A stretch of DNA of 64,000 nucleotides from Novosphingobium sp. 28-62-57 (GTDB taxonomy: Bacteria > Pseudomonadota > Alphaproteobacteria > Sphingomonadales > Sphingomonadaceae). Under the pieces are notes generated by a model. That model had not been told where the DNA came from. It searched no databases and saw only the letters and a program-made list of their open reading frames with translations. The translations under genes and the position numbers were made by a program. The stretch is from the NCBI GenBank assembly GCA_002256985.1, contig NCGO01000018.1, forward strand, positions 40,462-104,461, in the 5' to 3' direction. The first letter of the stretch is position 1; every line of letters begins with the position of its first letter. This document shows, piece after piece, positions 28,305-36,475 of the stretch.

Positions 28305-28718
28305 ATGAGCATCCTCGGCAAAATCTTCACCTGGTGGAATGGCGCTACCCTCACCACCATGCTCGACAGCGCGCTCAAGGGCGAACAAGTCGGCACCGAC
28401 GCGCAGGGCAACAAATATTACCGCGCCAAGAAACCCTTTCCCAAGGGCCACCCCTTTGCAGGCCGCGAACGCCGCTGGGTGATCTACAACGGCTCCAACG
28501 ATGCCAGCCGCGTGCCTGCCGAATGGCACGGCTGGCTCCACGGCTCGTTCGATGGCATTCCTGAAAGCAACCTGCCGCCCGCGCGCATCTGGGAGGTTGA
28601 TTACACCCCCAACGCCACCGGCACCGCTACCGCCTATCGCCCGCAAGGTGCGCTGGAACGCGGCGGAAAGCGGGCTGCGGCCACCGGCGATTACGAAGCC
28701 TGGGTTCCGGAAGCCTGA
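28305..28718 (+). CDS. NADH:ubiquinone oxidoreductase 17.2 kDa-like subunit (NDUFA12)
   Basis: A 137-residue protein of the NDUFA12 (B17.2) family: KIFTWWNGATLTTML at the N terminus, GNKYYRAKK, RRWVIYNG, PAEWHGWLHG and a C-terminal GDYEAWVPEA. It is an accessory subunit of alphaproteobacterial and mitochondrial complex I. It is usually encoded away from the nuo operon, as here. Its stop shares a base with the start of the DUF2155 gene (TGATG), the common arrangement in this group as I recall it. Confidence 0.92.
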   Translation: MSILGKIFTWWNGATLTTMLDSALKGEQVGTDAQGNKYYRAKKPFPKGHPFAGRERRWVIYNGSNDASRVPAEWHGWLHGSFDGIPESNLPPARIWEVDYTPNATGTATAYRPQGALERGGKRAAATGDYEAWVPEA

Positions 28719-29356
28719 TGCCATCGCTCGCACCGTCGGCTCGCGGCTCTGCGCTCGCCGTGGCGTGCGCAATGCTGCTCGCCGGGTGCGAAAAGGATGC
28801 TCCCGCACCGCCGCCCGAAGCGGTCGCAACGGGTGTGCCGGTCGCGGCTGCATCGGGCGCGGCGGTTGAAAGCGAATTCGGCACGCCGGTAAAGGATCGC
28901 GTGGCCACACTCGGCTTTCTGAACAAGCGCAACAACATCACGCAGGACATCGTGCTGAAAAGCGGCGAATCGCGCCGCATCGGCAACGCCATCGTGAAGC
29001 TCGCCACCTGCGAGAAGACCGCGCCGTGGGAAGATCCGGCGGAGACGGGCGCCTTCGTGCAACTGTTTGTCGAAGAGCGCGCGACGACCGATCAGCCGCT
29101 GGCCTGGCGAAAGGTCTTTTCAGGCTGGCTGTTCCGCAATTCGCCGTCGCTCAACGTGGTGGAGCACCCGATCTACGATGTCTGGGTGAAAGATTGCGCG
29201 ATGAGCTTCCCCGGTGAGGAAGAGCCGGTGGCCTCGGCCCGCAGTGCTGCAAAGCCGATCGGGAGTGCCAGCGGGGCACCTGCGGCTTCTGCGCCCAAAC
29301 CCACGCCCAGCGCCTCGGCCAGCGCCCGCGCGCCTTCGGCTTCGCCTGCCGAATAG
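28718..29356 (+). CDS. DUF2155 protein, putative lipoprotein
   Basis: A 212-residue protein with a lipoprotein-like signal ([10 protein letters not shown]) and the DUF2155 core at about residues 60-165 ([52 protein letters not shown]). It then has a tail rich in Ala, Ser and Pro. Function not established. The tail lies over the 3' end of the convergent aat gene for 184 bp. It is translationally coupled to the NDUFA12 gene. Confidence 0.87.
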   Translation: MPSLAPSARGSALAVACAMLLAGCEKDAPAPPPEAVATGVPVAAASGAAVESEFGTPVKDRVATLGFLNKRNNITQDIVLKSGESRRIGNAIVKLATCEKTAPWEDPAETGAFVQLFVEERATTDQPLAWRKVFSGWLFRNSPSLNVVEHPIYDVWVKDCAMSFPGEEEPVASARSAAKPIGSASGAPAASAPKPTPSASASARAPSASPAE

Positions 29357-29946
29357 GGCCGTTGGGCGGCTGACAGCAGTTTCAGATACTGGCTTTGCGG
29401 AATTTCCACCGCGCCCAGTGATGCCAGATGCGAGGTGGTAAACTGGCAATCGAGCAGCTCTGCCCCGATTCGCCGCAGCGCGGCCACCAGCCACGCCAGG
29501 GCGACTTTTGATGCATCGGCCTCGCGGCTGAACATCGATTCGCCGCAGAACACGCGTGCAAACCCCACGCCGTAAAGCCCGCCGACCAGCCGCCCTTCGC
29601 GCCAGCATTCGATCGAGTGAGCATGGCCATGTTCGTGCAGACCGATATAGCTTTCGCGGATGCGCGTGCTGATCCAGCTTTCTTCGGCACCCGGACGCGG
29701 CGCGGCGCAGGCATCGATAACCGCTTCGAATGCGGCGTTGCAGGTGACGGTAAAGCGTTCGCGCCGCAGCGTGCGGGCCAGCGAATGCGACATATGGAAG
29801 CCATCAAGCGGCAGAATCGCTCGCATCCGTGGCTCCACCCAGAACACTTCGGGATCGTCACGGCTGTCCGCCATCGGAAAGATTCCGGCGCGATAGGCCT
29901 TCAGCAGAAGGTCAGGCGGAATGGTGTGAGGATCGTTTCTGGCCAT
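29173..29946 (-). CDS. aat: leucyl/phenylalanyl-tRNA--protein transferase
   Basis: A 257-residue enzyme that adds Leu or Phe from tRNA to proteins with N-terminal Arg or Lys, feeding the N-end rule. Signatures are [61 protein letters not shown] and [14 protein letters not shown]. The ATG at 29946 is preferred to a TTG nine bases before. The last 60 or so residues (Ala/Gly-rich) go beyond the conserved core and are encoded opposite the DUF2155 tail. Confidence 0.92.
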   Translation of the reverse strand: MARNDPHTIPPDLLLKAYRAGIFPMADSRDDPEVFWVEPRMRAILPLDGFHMSHSLARTLRRERFTVTCNAAFEAVIDACAAPRPGAEESWISTRIRESYIGLHEHGHAHSIECWREGRLVGGLYGVGFARVFCGESMFSREADASKVALAWLVAALRRIGAELLDCQFTTSHLASLGAVEIPQSQYLKLLSAAQRPYSAGEAEGARALAEALGVGLGAEAAGAPLALPIGFAALRAEATGSSSPGKLIAQSFTQTS

Positions 29947-30013
29947 AATGTGCAAGAATGTGTTTCGGTCGGTTGCATCCCCCGCGTCAACCCTTTAAGG
30001 GCCGCTGCGGCAC

Positions 30014-30089
30014 AGGAGTGTAGCTCAGTTGGTAGAGCATCGGTCTCCAAAACCGAGGGCCGTGGGTTCGAGTCCCCCCACTCCTGCCA
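30014..30089 (+). tRNA. tRNA-Trp (CCA)
   Basis: A 76-nt cloverleaf: acceptor AGGAGTG pairs with CACTCCT, D arm TAGCTCAGTTGGTAGAGCA, anticodon CCA at 30047-30049 in loop CTCCAAA, T arm GGGTTCGAGTCCC, discriminator G and encoded CCA. In alphaproteobacteria tRNA-Trp normally lies just before secE; here secE is 5 kb away. Confidence 0.97.
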
Positions 30090-30266
30090 TTAGCTTGCAT
30101 AAAGCTAGGATTTCCGGGGATTTTTGGGCGGGTTAGCCAAGTCTCGGGTTTTGCGGTTAGCCAAATCGAGTTCGGTTGCTGGATTGATCGCATTTTCGGC
30201 TTTAGCAGCGATCTAACAGCTGTGACTGTCTGGAATCCCGAGTATCAACCCAAGCACTAATAAACT

Positions 30267-30629
30267 CTACAAAGCTCCTCCTGACGGAGTTGGTGGCTCT
30301 GATGCGTCATCCTCGTTTTGGCGATCGCCCTTTCCGGAAAGTTCAGCGCTTTCGCGCTTCAATGGCCGCGAAACTGGGCAGACTTCCTGCACATAGGAAT
30401 TCAGAGTGTTGACGAGATTTTCGGGGATCAGGCGGTAGTAGACAAACTGCCCGCGCTTTTCGCTTGAGATCAGGCCAGCGTTCTCAAGGATCGAAAGATG
30501 TTGAGAGACTGCCGGTTTCGACATCTCGAAGCGCGCAGCGATTTCGCCCGCGTTAAGTTCGGCCTTCGAGAGGTATGCAAGGATTCTGCGCCTTGGCGTC
30601 GAGGCGAGCGCTTCGAAAGTTTTCTGCAT
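30267..30629 (-). CDS. ArsR/SdpR family transcriptional regulator
   Basis: A 120-residue winged-helix repressor: TPRRRILAYLSKAELNAGEIAARFEMSKPAVSQHLSILENAGLI is the helix-turn-helix, followed by the wing SSEKRGQFVYYRL. It has none of the usual ArsR metal-site cysteines (ELCVC), so it fits the SdpR-like group that responds to other signals. The C-terminal tail is polar and disordered. It is divergent from a desaturase operon, with a duplicated candidate operator between them. Confidence 0.87.
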   Translation of the reverse strand: MQKTFEALASTPRRRILAYLSKAELNAGEIAARFEMSKPAVSQHLSILENAGLISSEKRGQFVYYRLIPENLVNTLNSYVQEVCPVSRPLKRESAELSGKGDRQNEDDASEPPTPSGGAL

Positions 30630-30636
30630 GCCCCTA

Positions 30637-30653
30637 TTTAAGGAATAAGCTAA
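30637..30653. promoter_or_regulatory. candidate ArsR operator 1
   Basis: TTTAAGGAATAAGCTAA, eight bases upstream of the arsR start. It shares TTTAAG-NN-AT-N-AGCTAA with the site at 30680-30696. A -35-like TTGACA (30658-30663) lies between the two copies. Confidence 0.5.
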
Positions 30654-30679
30654 CCGCTTGACAAGTGCTGAACAAGATA

Positions 30680-30696
30680 TTTAAGCCATGAGCTAA
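30680..30696. promoter_or_regulatory. candidate ArsR operator 2
   Basis: TTTAAGCCATGAGCTAA, a direct repeat of the site at 30637 with 14 of 17 bases identical, 43 bp away (about four helical turns). It lies 23 bp before the desaturase start and probably covers the promoter. Confidence 0.5.
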
Positions 30697-30719
30697 ATAC
30701 CTTGTTGAGGGGGCGGCGA

Positions 30720-31682
30720 ATGGGGACTGACGGCGAATTGGCAGATCGTTGCCGGGTAAACAGCCTCGTGGAGACGCCAGGCTGCGAGCCCGTTCACGGA
30801 GTGGTGCGCTGGGATCCGGTGCATTCTCTGTGGAACGGAGGGATGCTTGCCGTATCGCTTGTGCTTGGCCCGGTGTTCCTGACCTGGGACGCATTGCTGG
30901 TATTCGTGGTCATGACCGGCACCTCGCTGTTGCTTGGGCACAGCGTGGGATTTCATCGCCGCCTGATCCATCGCAGTTTTGGCTGTCCGCTGTGGCTAGA
31001 ACGTGTGCTGGTGTGGATCGGCACCTGCGTGGGGATGAGCGGCCCGTTCTGGATGATCCGGACGCATGACTTGCGAGACTGGGCGCAACGAAATCCGCAA
31101 TGCCATGATTACCTCGCTCATCGCGGTGGAATGGCGCGAGACTATCTTTGGCAGGTGCACTGTCGCCTGAAGCTTGACCACTCTCCGCACTTCGATCTGG
31201 GACGTGCCGGACGCGATCCATTCTATCGCTTTCTCGAACGGACATGGATGCTGCAGCAACTGCCGATTGCCGCACTGCTGTTTCTGTTCGGTGGGTTAGG
31301 CTGGGTGATCTGGGGCGTGTGCGTCCGGGTGACGGTATCGGTGACGGGACACTGGTTTGTCGGCCATCTCGCCCACACGCGCGGGCCGCAGACCTGGCAA
31401 GTGGTAGAAGCCGGTGTTCAAGCGCATGATGTGCCATGGGCTGCCATCCCGACCATGGGCGAGGCATGGCACAACAACCATCACGCATATCCCGGTTCAG
31501 CGCGGATTGGCATTCATGCGGGACAGTCCGATTGGGGCTACGCCTTTATTTGTCTGCTTAAACGCGCTGGTCTTGCTTGGGATGTAGTGCTGCCGGAGCA
31601 TCTTGACCGGGCCGATGCGCTCAAGCGCGTAGCGTCGCCATTCTGGAAGGCGGCGGAAAGTCTGAAGGAGGCGCGGACATGA
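30720..31682 (+). CDS. membrane fatty acid desaturase (delta-9 acyl type)
   Basis: A 320-residue integral membrane di-iron desaturase. The three histidine boxes are present: GHSVGFHRRLIHRSF, HDLRDWAQRNPQCHD-like region and EAWHNNHHAYP. Two pairs of hydrophobic segments flank them. This fits the stearoyl/palmitoyl desaturase family; the exact substrate and regiochemistry cannot be read, and box 2 is not the standard HRxHH form. The ATG at 30720 is taken over a TTG at 30702. It overlaps the next gene by four bases (ATGA). The divergent ArsR protein is the likely regulator. It probably adjusts membrane lipid unsaturation. Confidence 0.85.
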   Translation: MGTDGELADRCRVNSLVETPGCEPVHGVVRWDPVHSLWNGGMLAVSLVLGPVFLTWDALLVFVVMTGTSLLLGHSVGFHRRLIHRSFGCPLWLERVLVWIGTCVGMSGPFWMIRTHDLRDWAQRNPQCHDYLAHRGGMARDYLWQVHCRLKLDHSPHFDLGRAGRDPFYRFLERTWMLQQLPIAALLFLFGGLGWVIWGVCVRVTVSVTGHWFVGHLAHTRGPQTWQVVEAGVQAHDVPWAAIPTMGEAWHNNHHAYPGSARIGIHAGQSDWGYAFICLLKRAGLAWDVVLPEHLDRADALKRVASPFWKAAESLKEART

Positions 31683-33007
31683 AGGCAAGTTTACCCGGAA
31701 TCGCGCAGCGCTGTGCCTATCTTGCTGCGTCGCTGGTGTTGATCGCCAGCCAAAACCTTGTCGCTTGGGGCGTCGTGAAAGCTTATGCCGAGAAGCGAGC
31801 ACTTGATCTGGAATTCTGGCTGACGCCGCTCAGCACTGCAATGTCGGTCTATGATCTTCCGCCGATCTGGGGTGCTGCCATCTTCGCCTATTTCCTGCTG
31901 GTGGCTTGGTTGTTGGCCTTGATGTCCTTTCAGCTGGCGCGACGGACCAACAGGGGGTTTGTCCTTGCGGTGCTCAGCGTCGTCCCGGTGGTGCAGTTGG
32001 GCGCGATCCTGTTCAACTCGGTGCTCCCAACGCGCGAAGCTGTTGACGAAATAAAGCAATCCCAAGCGGCATCAGCAAGGAACGTAACGATGGGACTCAT
32101 TGCCGGGATGGCACTGGTCGTCCTTGCGGTGCTGGTTTCTGCCGTTACTTTCGGCGCCTATGGGTGGGGGCTATTCGTCATGACCCCGTTGCTCGTTGGC
32201 ATAACGTGCGGCTATCTGGTGAACGATCAGCGCGACCTTGGTGCCTGGGCTACCATGAAGTTGGTGATTGCGGCAGCGGGCTTGGGGAGTCTGGCCTTGG
32301 TCGTTCTCGCGCTTGAGGGGATTGTCTGCATCATACTTGCAGCACCGCTGGCGATTCCCATCGTTATGCTTGGCGGGGTCTTAGGCAGAGGACTGGCGAC
32401 CGCCCGCCACAACCGGCGCAATCCGCTCGCTAGCATCGCGATCTTGCCAATGGTGTTCATGCTGGAGGCTGCCATGCCGCCAGAAGCGCCGATCATCACA
32501 GAATACGAGATCGAGATCGCAGCACCGGCAGAGCACGTCTGGCAGGCGCTGATCGGTTCGGAACCGATCGCCCCCGCACCGGGCTTTCCGGCGCTGGCGG
32601 GCCTTGCTTACCCGATCAAAGGCACGCTGAAAGGCGAAGGGCTCGGCGCAACTCGCACTGGCGTGTTCTCCACCGGGACCGCGAACGAGGTGGTGACCCA
32701 ATGGAAGCCGAACAGGTTGCTGGCCTTTCGAGTCGAGAAGGAAGCGCCGGCGATGGAAGAAATGAGCCCCTATCGCCGGGTCCACGCCCCGCATGTTGAG
32801 GGCTATTTCACCACCGGCGAAACCCGCTTCGTTCTGCTGCCGGTGGCGGCCAACCGCACCCTGCTGAAAATCGCTTCAGACCATCGCCTTCGGATTGATC
32901 CGGTGCCCTACTGGGAGCCAATCGCGCGGCTTGCCATTCATGGCAATGTCAGCCGGGTGCTGGCCGACATCAAAGCCAAATCCGAAGCCAATCAGAGGCG
33001 AGATTGA
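31679..33007 (+). CDS. multi-pass membrane protein with C-terminal SRPBCC-like domain
   Basis: A 442-residue protein in two parts. About residues 1-255 hold six or seven hydrophobic segments (for example YLAASLVLIASQNLVAWGVV and MGLIAGMALVVLAVLVSAVTF). About residues 275-440 look like an SRPBCC/polyketide-cyclase fold: ITEYEIEIAAPAEHVWQALI at the start, then VVTQWKPNRLLAFRVEKEAP, with a terminal amphipathic helix. Such domains bind hydrophobic ligands. The gene is coupled to the desaturase by an ATGA overlap, which suggests it handles the same lipid. I know no characterised protein with this layout. Confidence 0.75.
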   Translation: MKASLPGIAQRCAYLAASLVLIASQNLVAWGVVKAYAEKRALDLEFWLTPLSTAMSVYDLPPIWGAAIFAYFLLVAWLLALMSFQLARRTNRGFVLAVLSVVPVVQLGAILFNSVLPTREAVDEIKQSQAASARNVTMGLIAGMALVVLAVLVSAVTFGAYGWGLFVMTPLLVGITCGYLVNDQRDLGAWATMKLVIAAAGLGSLALVVLALEGIVCIILAAPLAIPIVMLGGVLGRGLATARHNRRNPLASIAILPMVFMLEAAMPPEAPIITEYEIEIAAPAEHVWQALIGSEPIAPAPGFPALAGLAYPIKGTLKGEGLGATRTGVFSTGTANEVVTQWKPNRLLAFRVEKEAPAMEEMSPYRRVHAPHVEGYFTTGETRFVLLPVAANRTLLKIASDHRLRIDPVPYWEPIARLAIHGNVSRVLADIKAKSEANQRRD

Positions 33008-33071
33008 TGCACTTAGGCACTTTGTCCCGTCCGGGTGAATCTAAACGGAAAGATGAACCGGGTGGCTCGGA

Positions 33072-34808
33072 CTATCCTCCCTGGCGATCCCACACCAGCT
33101 TGCCGCCAACGAAGGTCATGTCGACCTTTGTTTGCAGCAGATCTTGCGCTGGAACGGTCAAGGGATCGCGGTCCAGTACGATGAAGTCGGCGAATTTGCC
33201 GGGCTCGATGCTGCCTTTTTTCGCCTCGTCCCACGTTAGTGCGGCGGCTTTGGCGGTGTAGAGGCGGATGGCTTCCTGGCGGGTGATGGCTTCGGACAGC
33301 GCAAACTGGTGGCCGTTCATGCCTTTGCGGGTGACAGCGGTGTAGAGGCCAACCATCGGGCCGATCGGCAGATTGTCGCTGCTCATGACCACGTTGACGC
33401 CGTGTCTGATCGGCGTGGCCATCGGATTGATACGGTCGAGCCGCTCTCCGTCCAGCACTTGCAGATAGCGCCCTTCAAGGTTGTAGGTGAAGTTGGGCTG
33501 TGCCGTGGTCCAGATGCCGTCTGCCGCCATGGTCTTCATCGTCTGTTCGGTGGGCAGCATCGTGAAGTGCGAGAGGAACCAGCGGTGGTCGGTTTTCGGG
33601 CGCACGCTCAAGGCTTTGTGGTAAGCGCTGGCGACGGTATCGATGGCCTCGTCCCCGATGGCGTGAATGCCAAGCTGCCAGCCCAGCGCCGCCGAAGTAT
33701 CGACCATTTCCTGCAGCGCGGTTTCAGACATGAAGGTGGTGCCGCGAAAGCCCGGTTGCCCCTTGTAATCCTTTGATGTGCGCGCGGTGGGGCCAGTGAA
33801 GCCGCCGTCGTAGGCGCTTTCACCAATCGGCCCCAGTTTCAGGCGATCATCGCCATAGCCGGTCCGATAGGGGAACCGCTTCAGCCGCTCTGCCCCCGGA
33901 TACATGATGTAAAGCGTGGCGCGGGGCAGGTCTTCGCCTTGCTGGTCATAGATCGTGCGCAATTGCTTGAACGTGTGGCCGCGCACGGCATTGCCGCCGC
34001 CCCCTGCCAGCCCGCCGCGTTCCACCGGCTCATCATCAATCGTTGTCCAGGCTTCCATGAAGCTTGTGATGCCGAGCGCCAGCAGGTTTTTCAGTGCGCT
34101 GACATAGCTGGGGCGCATCTGTTCGGGGCTGTCTGGCGGCACCAGCTTCAAGAGCAGATCGATCCGTTCGCGAATCATGCCGTTGGGAACCCCATCGGGG
34201 CCGCGTTCGATCAGTCCTCCGTCCGGGTCTGGCGTGCTCTGGTCGATCCCGGCGAGCTTGAGCGCGAGCGAATTGCCAACAGCGCTGTGCGCGCCGGCGC
34301 GGACCAGCACGACCGGATTGTTGGGGGCGATGGCATCGAGATCGGCGCGGGTGGGGTTGCGCTTTTCGGCCAGCAGCGCCTCATCCCAGCCTGACCCTGC
34401 GACCCATTCGCCGGGCCCCAGTTCCTTTGCCTTGGTGGCGACCATAGCGCCCAGTTCGGTGATCGAGCGGGCCTTGTCAGGCTCAATCGAGCGATGCGAC
34501 AGGCCTTTGAGATGGAGGTGCGCGTCGACAAAGCCCGGCATCAGGGTGCGGCCCTGCAGATCGACCGTGCGTTTTGCCTGCCAGTCCTTGGCAACTTCGC
34601 TGCCGCCGACTGCGACGATCTTGCCATCCTTTACCGCAACCGCCGAACGCACGGCGAAATCCTTGTCGACGGTCAGCACTTTGCCGTTGAACAGGACAAG
34701 GTCTGCAGTTCCGGCAGGTGCGGCGCTGGCTGAAAGCGGCCAGGTGGCCAAGGCACAAGCGGCCATGATAGGGGCAATCAGCGCGATGGACTTCGCAGGC
34801 GTGCTCAT
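33072..34808 (-). CDS. exported amidohydrolase (YtcJ-like, amidohydrolase_3 family)
   Basis: A 578-residue protein with a signal peptide (PIMAACALATWPLSASA). The fold is marked by the N-terminal metal motif PGFVDAHLHL, the central GIHAIGDEAID and LSHFTMLP histidine motifs, the SSDNLP aspartate and a C-terminal GSIEPGKFADFIVLD. The family includes N-substituted formamide deformylase and many uncharacterised exported hydrolases. The ATG at 34808 is preferred; 34823 is an in-frame alternative. It is convergent to the desaturase operon and divergent from secE. Confidence 0.87.
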   Translation of the reverse strand: MSTPAKSIALIAPIMAACALATWPLSASAAPAGTADLVLFNGKVLTVDKDFAVRSAVAVKDGKIVAVGGSEVAKDWQAKRTVDLQGRTLMPGFVDAHLHLKGLSHRSIEPDKARSITELGAMVATKAKELGPGEWVAGSGWDEALLAEKRNPTRADLDAIAPNNPVVLVRAGAHSAVGNSLALKLAGIDQSTPDPDGGLIERGPDGVPNGMIRERIDLLLKLVPPDSPEQMRPSYVSALKNLLALGITSFMEAWTTIDDEPVERGGLAGGGGNAVRGHTFKQLRTIYDQQGEDLPRATLYIMYPGAERLKRFPYRTGYGDDRLKLGPIGESAYDGGFTGPTARTSKDYKGQPGFRGTTFMSETALQEMVDTSAALGWQLGIHAIGDEAIDTVASAYHKALSVRPKTDHRWFLSHFTMLPTEQTMKTMAADGIWTTAQPNFTYNLEGRYLQVLDGERLDRINPMATPIRHGVNVVMSSDNLPIGPMVGLYTAVTRKGMNGHQFALSEAITRQEAIRLYTAKAAALTWDEAKKGSIEPGKFADFIVLDRDPLTVPAQDLLQTKVDMTFVGGKLVWDRQGG

Positions 34809-35004
34809 CTGGCCAGACCTCATTCAAGAAAAACCCTGCGCGAAGGAAGCCGAATCGCCCGAGGGCGACAACACCTTTTTTGACCGGCATTGCTTCTTCT
34901 GCGCCGGGTTTCGCACTGCAAAGCCGGTCGGAAGGCGCGCCTTTCGGTGCACTCTTGCCATCGGGGCCTGCTGCGACTAGATAAACAGCACTTCCGACAT
35001 CGGA

Positions 35005-35046
35005 AAATCGCCAAGCCCCTCCCGGACCTGTCCGGGGCGGCGATTT
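35005..35046. other. long hairpin upstream of secE
   Basis: AAATCGCC (35005-35012) pairs with GGCGATTT (35039-35046), and the inner part contains CCGGAC-CT-GTCCGG plus flanking C/G runs. It has no T-run on the plus strand. It may be a leader structure for secE-nusG or a remnant of a terminator from the former tRNA-Trp context. Confidence 0.55.
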
Positions 35047-35108
35047 CCCCTAGGCGGAAGAAATGATTTCAACGCGGCTGATGCCGCAGCAAGCAAGGCG
35101 TTCGATCG

Positions 35109-35303
35109 ATGGCCAAGACCAGCCCCGGCGAGTTCTTCAACCAGGTGAAAGCCGAAGCGCGCAAGGTTGTCTGGCCGACCCGTCAGGAAACCACCACCAC
35201 CGCCATTTTCGTCGGCATCATGATGCTGATCCTCGCGGTGTTCTTCCTTGGCATCGATACGCTGTTCGGCATGACCGTGAAGTTTCTGCTGTCGCTCGCC
35301 TGA
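35109..35303 (+). CDS. secE: preprotein translocase subunit SecE
   Basis: A 64-residue protein with one C-terminal transmembrane segment. The conserved amphipathic helix and hinge PGEFFNQVKAEARKVVWPTRQET carries the typical VVWP motif. SecE clamps SecY in the SecYEG channel. An AAGG lies about eight bases before the ATG. It heads the conserved secE-nusG-rplK-rplA block. Confidence 0.96.
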   Translation: MAKTSPGEFFNQVKAEARKVVWPTRQETTTTAIFVGIMMLILAVFFLGIDTLFGMTVKFLLSLA

Positions 35304-35332
35304 TCGCAACCTACAGGACCCGAAAGAACAAC

Positions 35333-35872
35333 ATGGCCCGCTGGTACATCATTCACGCCTATTCCGGTTTCGAGAACAAGGTCAAAGAGGCGATCATTTC
35401 CGAGGCTGAGCGGATCGGCCTGTCGCAGCTGGTCGAAGCGGTGGAAGTGCCCACCGAGACGATCACCGAGGTAAAGCGCGGCAAGAAAGTTCAGGTCGAG
35501 CGCAAGTTCATGCCGGGCTACGTGCTGGCCAAGCTGGCGATGAACGACGATATCTATCACCTCGTCAAGAACACGCCCAAGGTGACAGGCTTCCTTGGCA
35601 CCAACAACAAGCCGCAGCCGATTTCCGACAAGGAAGCCGCGCGCTACTTTGGCGCGCGCGAACAGGCCGCTGCCGAGCCGCGCAAGAGCGTCGTGGTCGA
35701 TTACGAAATCGGCGATTCGGTCAAGGTCAACGCAGGGCCCTTCGCCACGTTCAACGGCGTGGTCGAGGAACTGGACTTCGACAAGAGCCGCGTGAAGGTG
35801 TCGGTTTCGATCTTTGGCCGCGCAACGCCGGTGGAACTGGGCTTCGAGGAAGTCGAGCTGGTTCGCGGCTGA
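35333..35872 (+). CDS. nusG: transcription termination/antitermination protein NusG
   Basis: A 179-residue protein with the NGN domain (RWYIIHAYSGFENKV at the start, FMPGYVLAKLAMND in the middle) and a C-terminal KOW domain (GDSVKVNAGPFATFNGVVEELD). NusG binds RNA polymerase, S10 and Rho. It follows secE by 29 bp. The ATG at 35333 begins exactly at the conserved MARWY; longer upstream reading frames are spurious. Confidence 0.97.
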   Translation: MARWYIIHAYSGFENKVKEAIISEAERIGLSQLVEAVEVPTETITEVKRGKKVQVERKFMPGYVLAKLAMNDDIYHLVKNTPKVTGFLGTNNKPQPISDKEAARYFGAREQAAAEPRKSVVVDYEIGDSVKVNAGPFATFNGVVEELDFDKSRVKVSVSIFGRATPVELGFEEVELVRG

Positions 35873-35891
35873 TCCACAATGGCTTGCATTT

Positions 35892-35917
35892 GCGGGCCGA
35901 TAGGCTTATCGGCCCGC
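35892..35917. other. perfect hairpin between nusG and rplK
   Basis: GCGGGCCGATA, loop GGCT, TATCGGCCCGC: an 11-bp perfect stem 20 bp after the nusG stop. No T-run follows, so it looks more like an RNA processing or attenuation element than a simple terminator. Confidence 0.6.
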
Positions 35918-36039
35918 GCTTCGCTGCCTGAAAGGGTGGCGATCCCGCGCGGGAGTTCCGGATTTTCCGGGGCGTCTGACCGCTCACTCTGAGGTCCGGC
36001 CTGAACAAGGGCGGCCAACAGGAAGAAAGGAGGCCCATC

Positions 36040-36471
36040 GTGGCCAAGAAGATTGAAGGCTATATCAAGCTGCAGGTTGCAGCCGGTGAAGCAAAACCAT
36101 CACCGCCGATCGGACCTGCGCTGGGTCAGCGCGGCGTCAACATCATGGAATTCTGCAAGCAGTTCAACGCTGCCACGCAGGAAGTGGAAAAGGGCACACC
36201 GCTCCCCACCGTGATCACCGTCTATGCCGACCGCTCGTTCACTTTCGTGACCAAGACCCCGCCCGCCACCTTCTTCATCAAGAAGGCCGCAGGCATCAAG
36301 TCTGGTTCGAAGACGCCGGGCAAGGCTTCGGCCGGAACGATCAAGCGTTCGCAGCTGGCGGAAATCGCCGAGGCCAAGATGAAGGACCTCAACGCGAACG
36401 ACATCGAAGCCGCAACGAAAATCATCGAAGGCTCCGCGCGCGCGATGGGCCTCACCGTGGTGGAGGGCTGA
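36040..36471 (+). CDS. rplK: 50S ribosomal protein L11
   Basis: A 143-residue L11: [37 protein letters not shown] is the N-terminal factor-binding domain, [18 protein letters not shown] and the C-terminal RNA-binding part follow. The start is GTG at 36040 with an excellent AAAGGAGG site six bases before; no ATG fits. It forms an operon with rplA. Confidence 0.97.
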   Translation: MAKKIEGYIKLQVAAGEAKPSPPIGPALGQRGVNIMEFCKQFNAATQEVEKGTPLPTVITVYADRSFTFVTKTPPATFFIKKAAGIKSGSKTPGKASAGTIKRSQLAEIAEAKMKDLNANDIEAATKIIEGSARAMGLTVVEG

Positions 36472-36475
36472 GACC

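Noticed and set aside
30014-35108. tRNA-Trp-borne integrative island
   Set aside because: No integrase and no repeat of the tRNA 3' end were found between 30.1 and 35.1 kb, so only an altered synteny is claimed.
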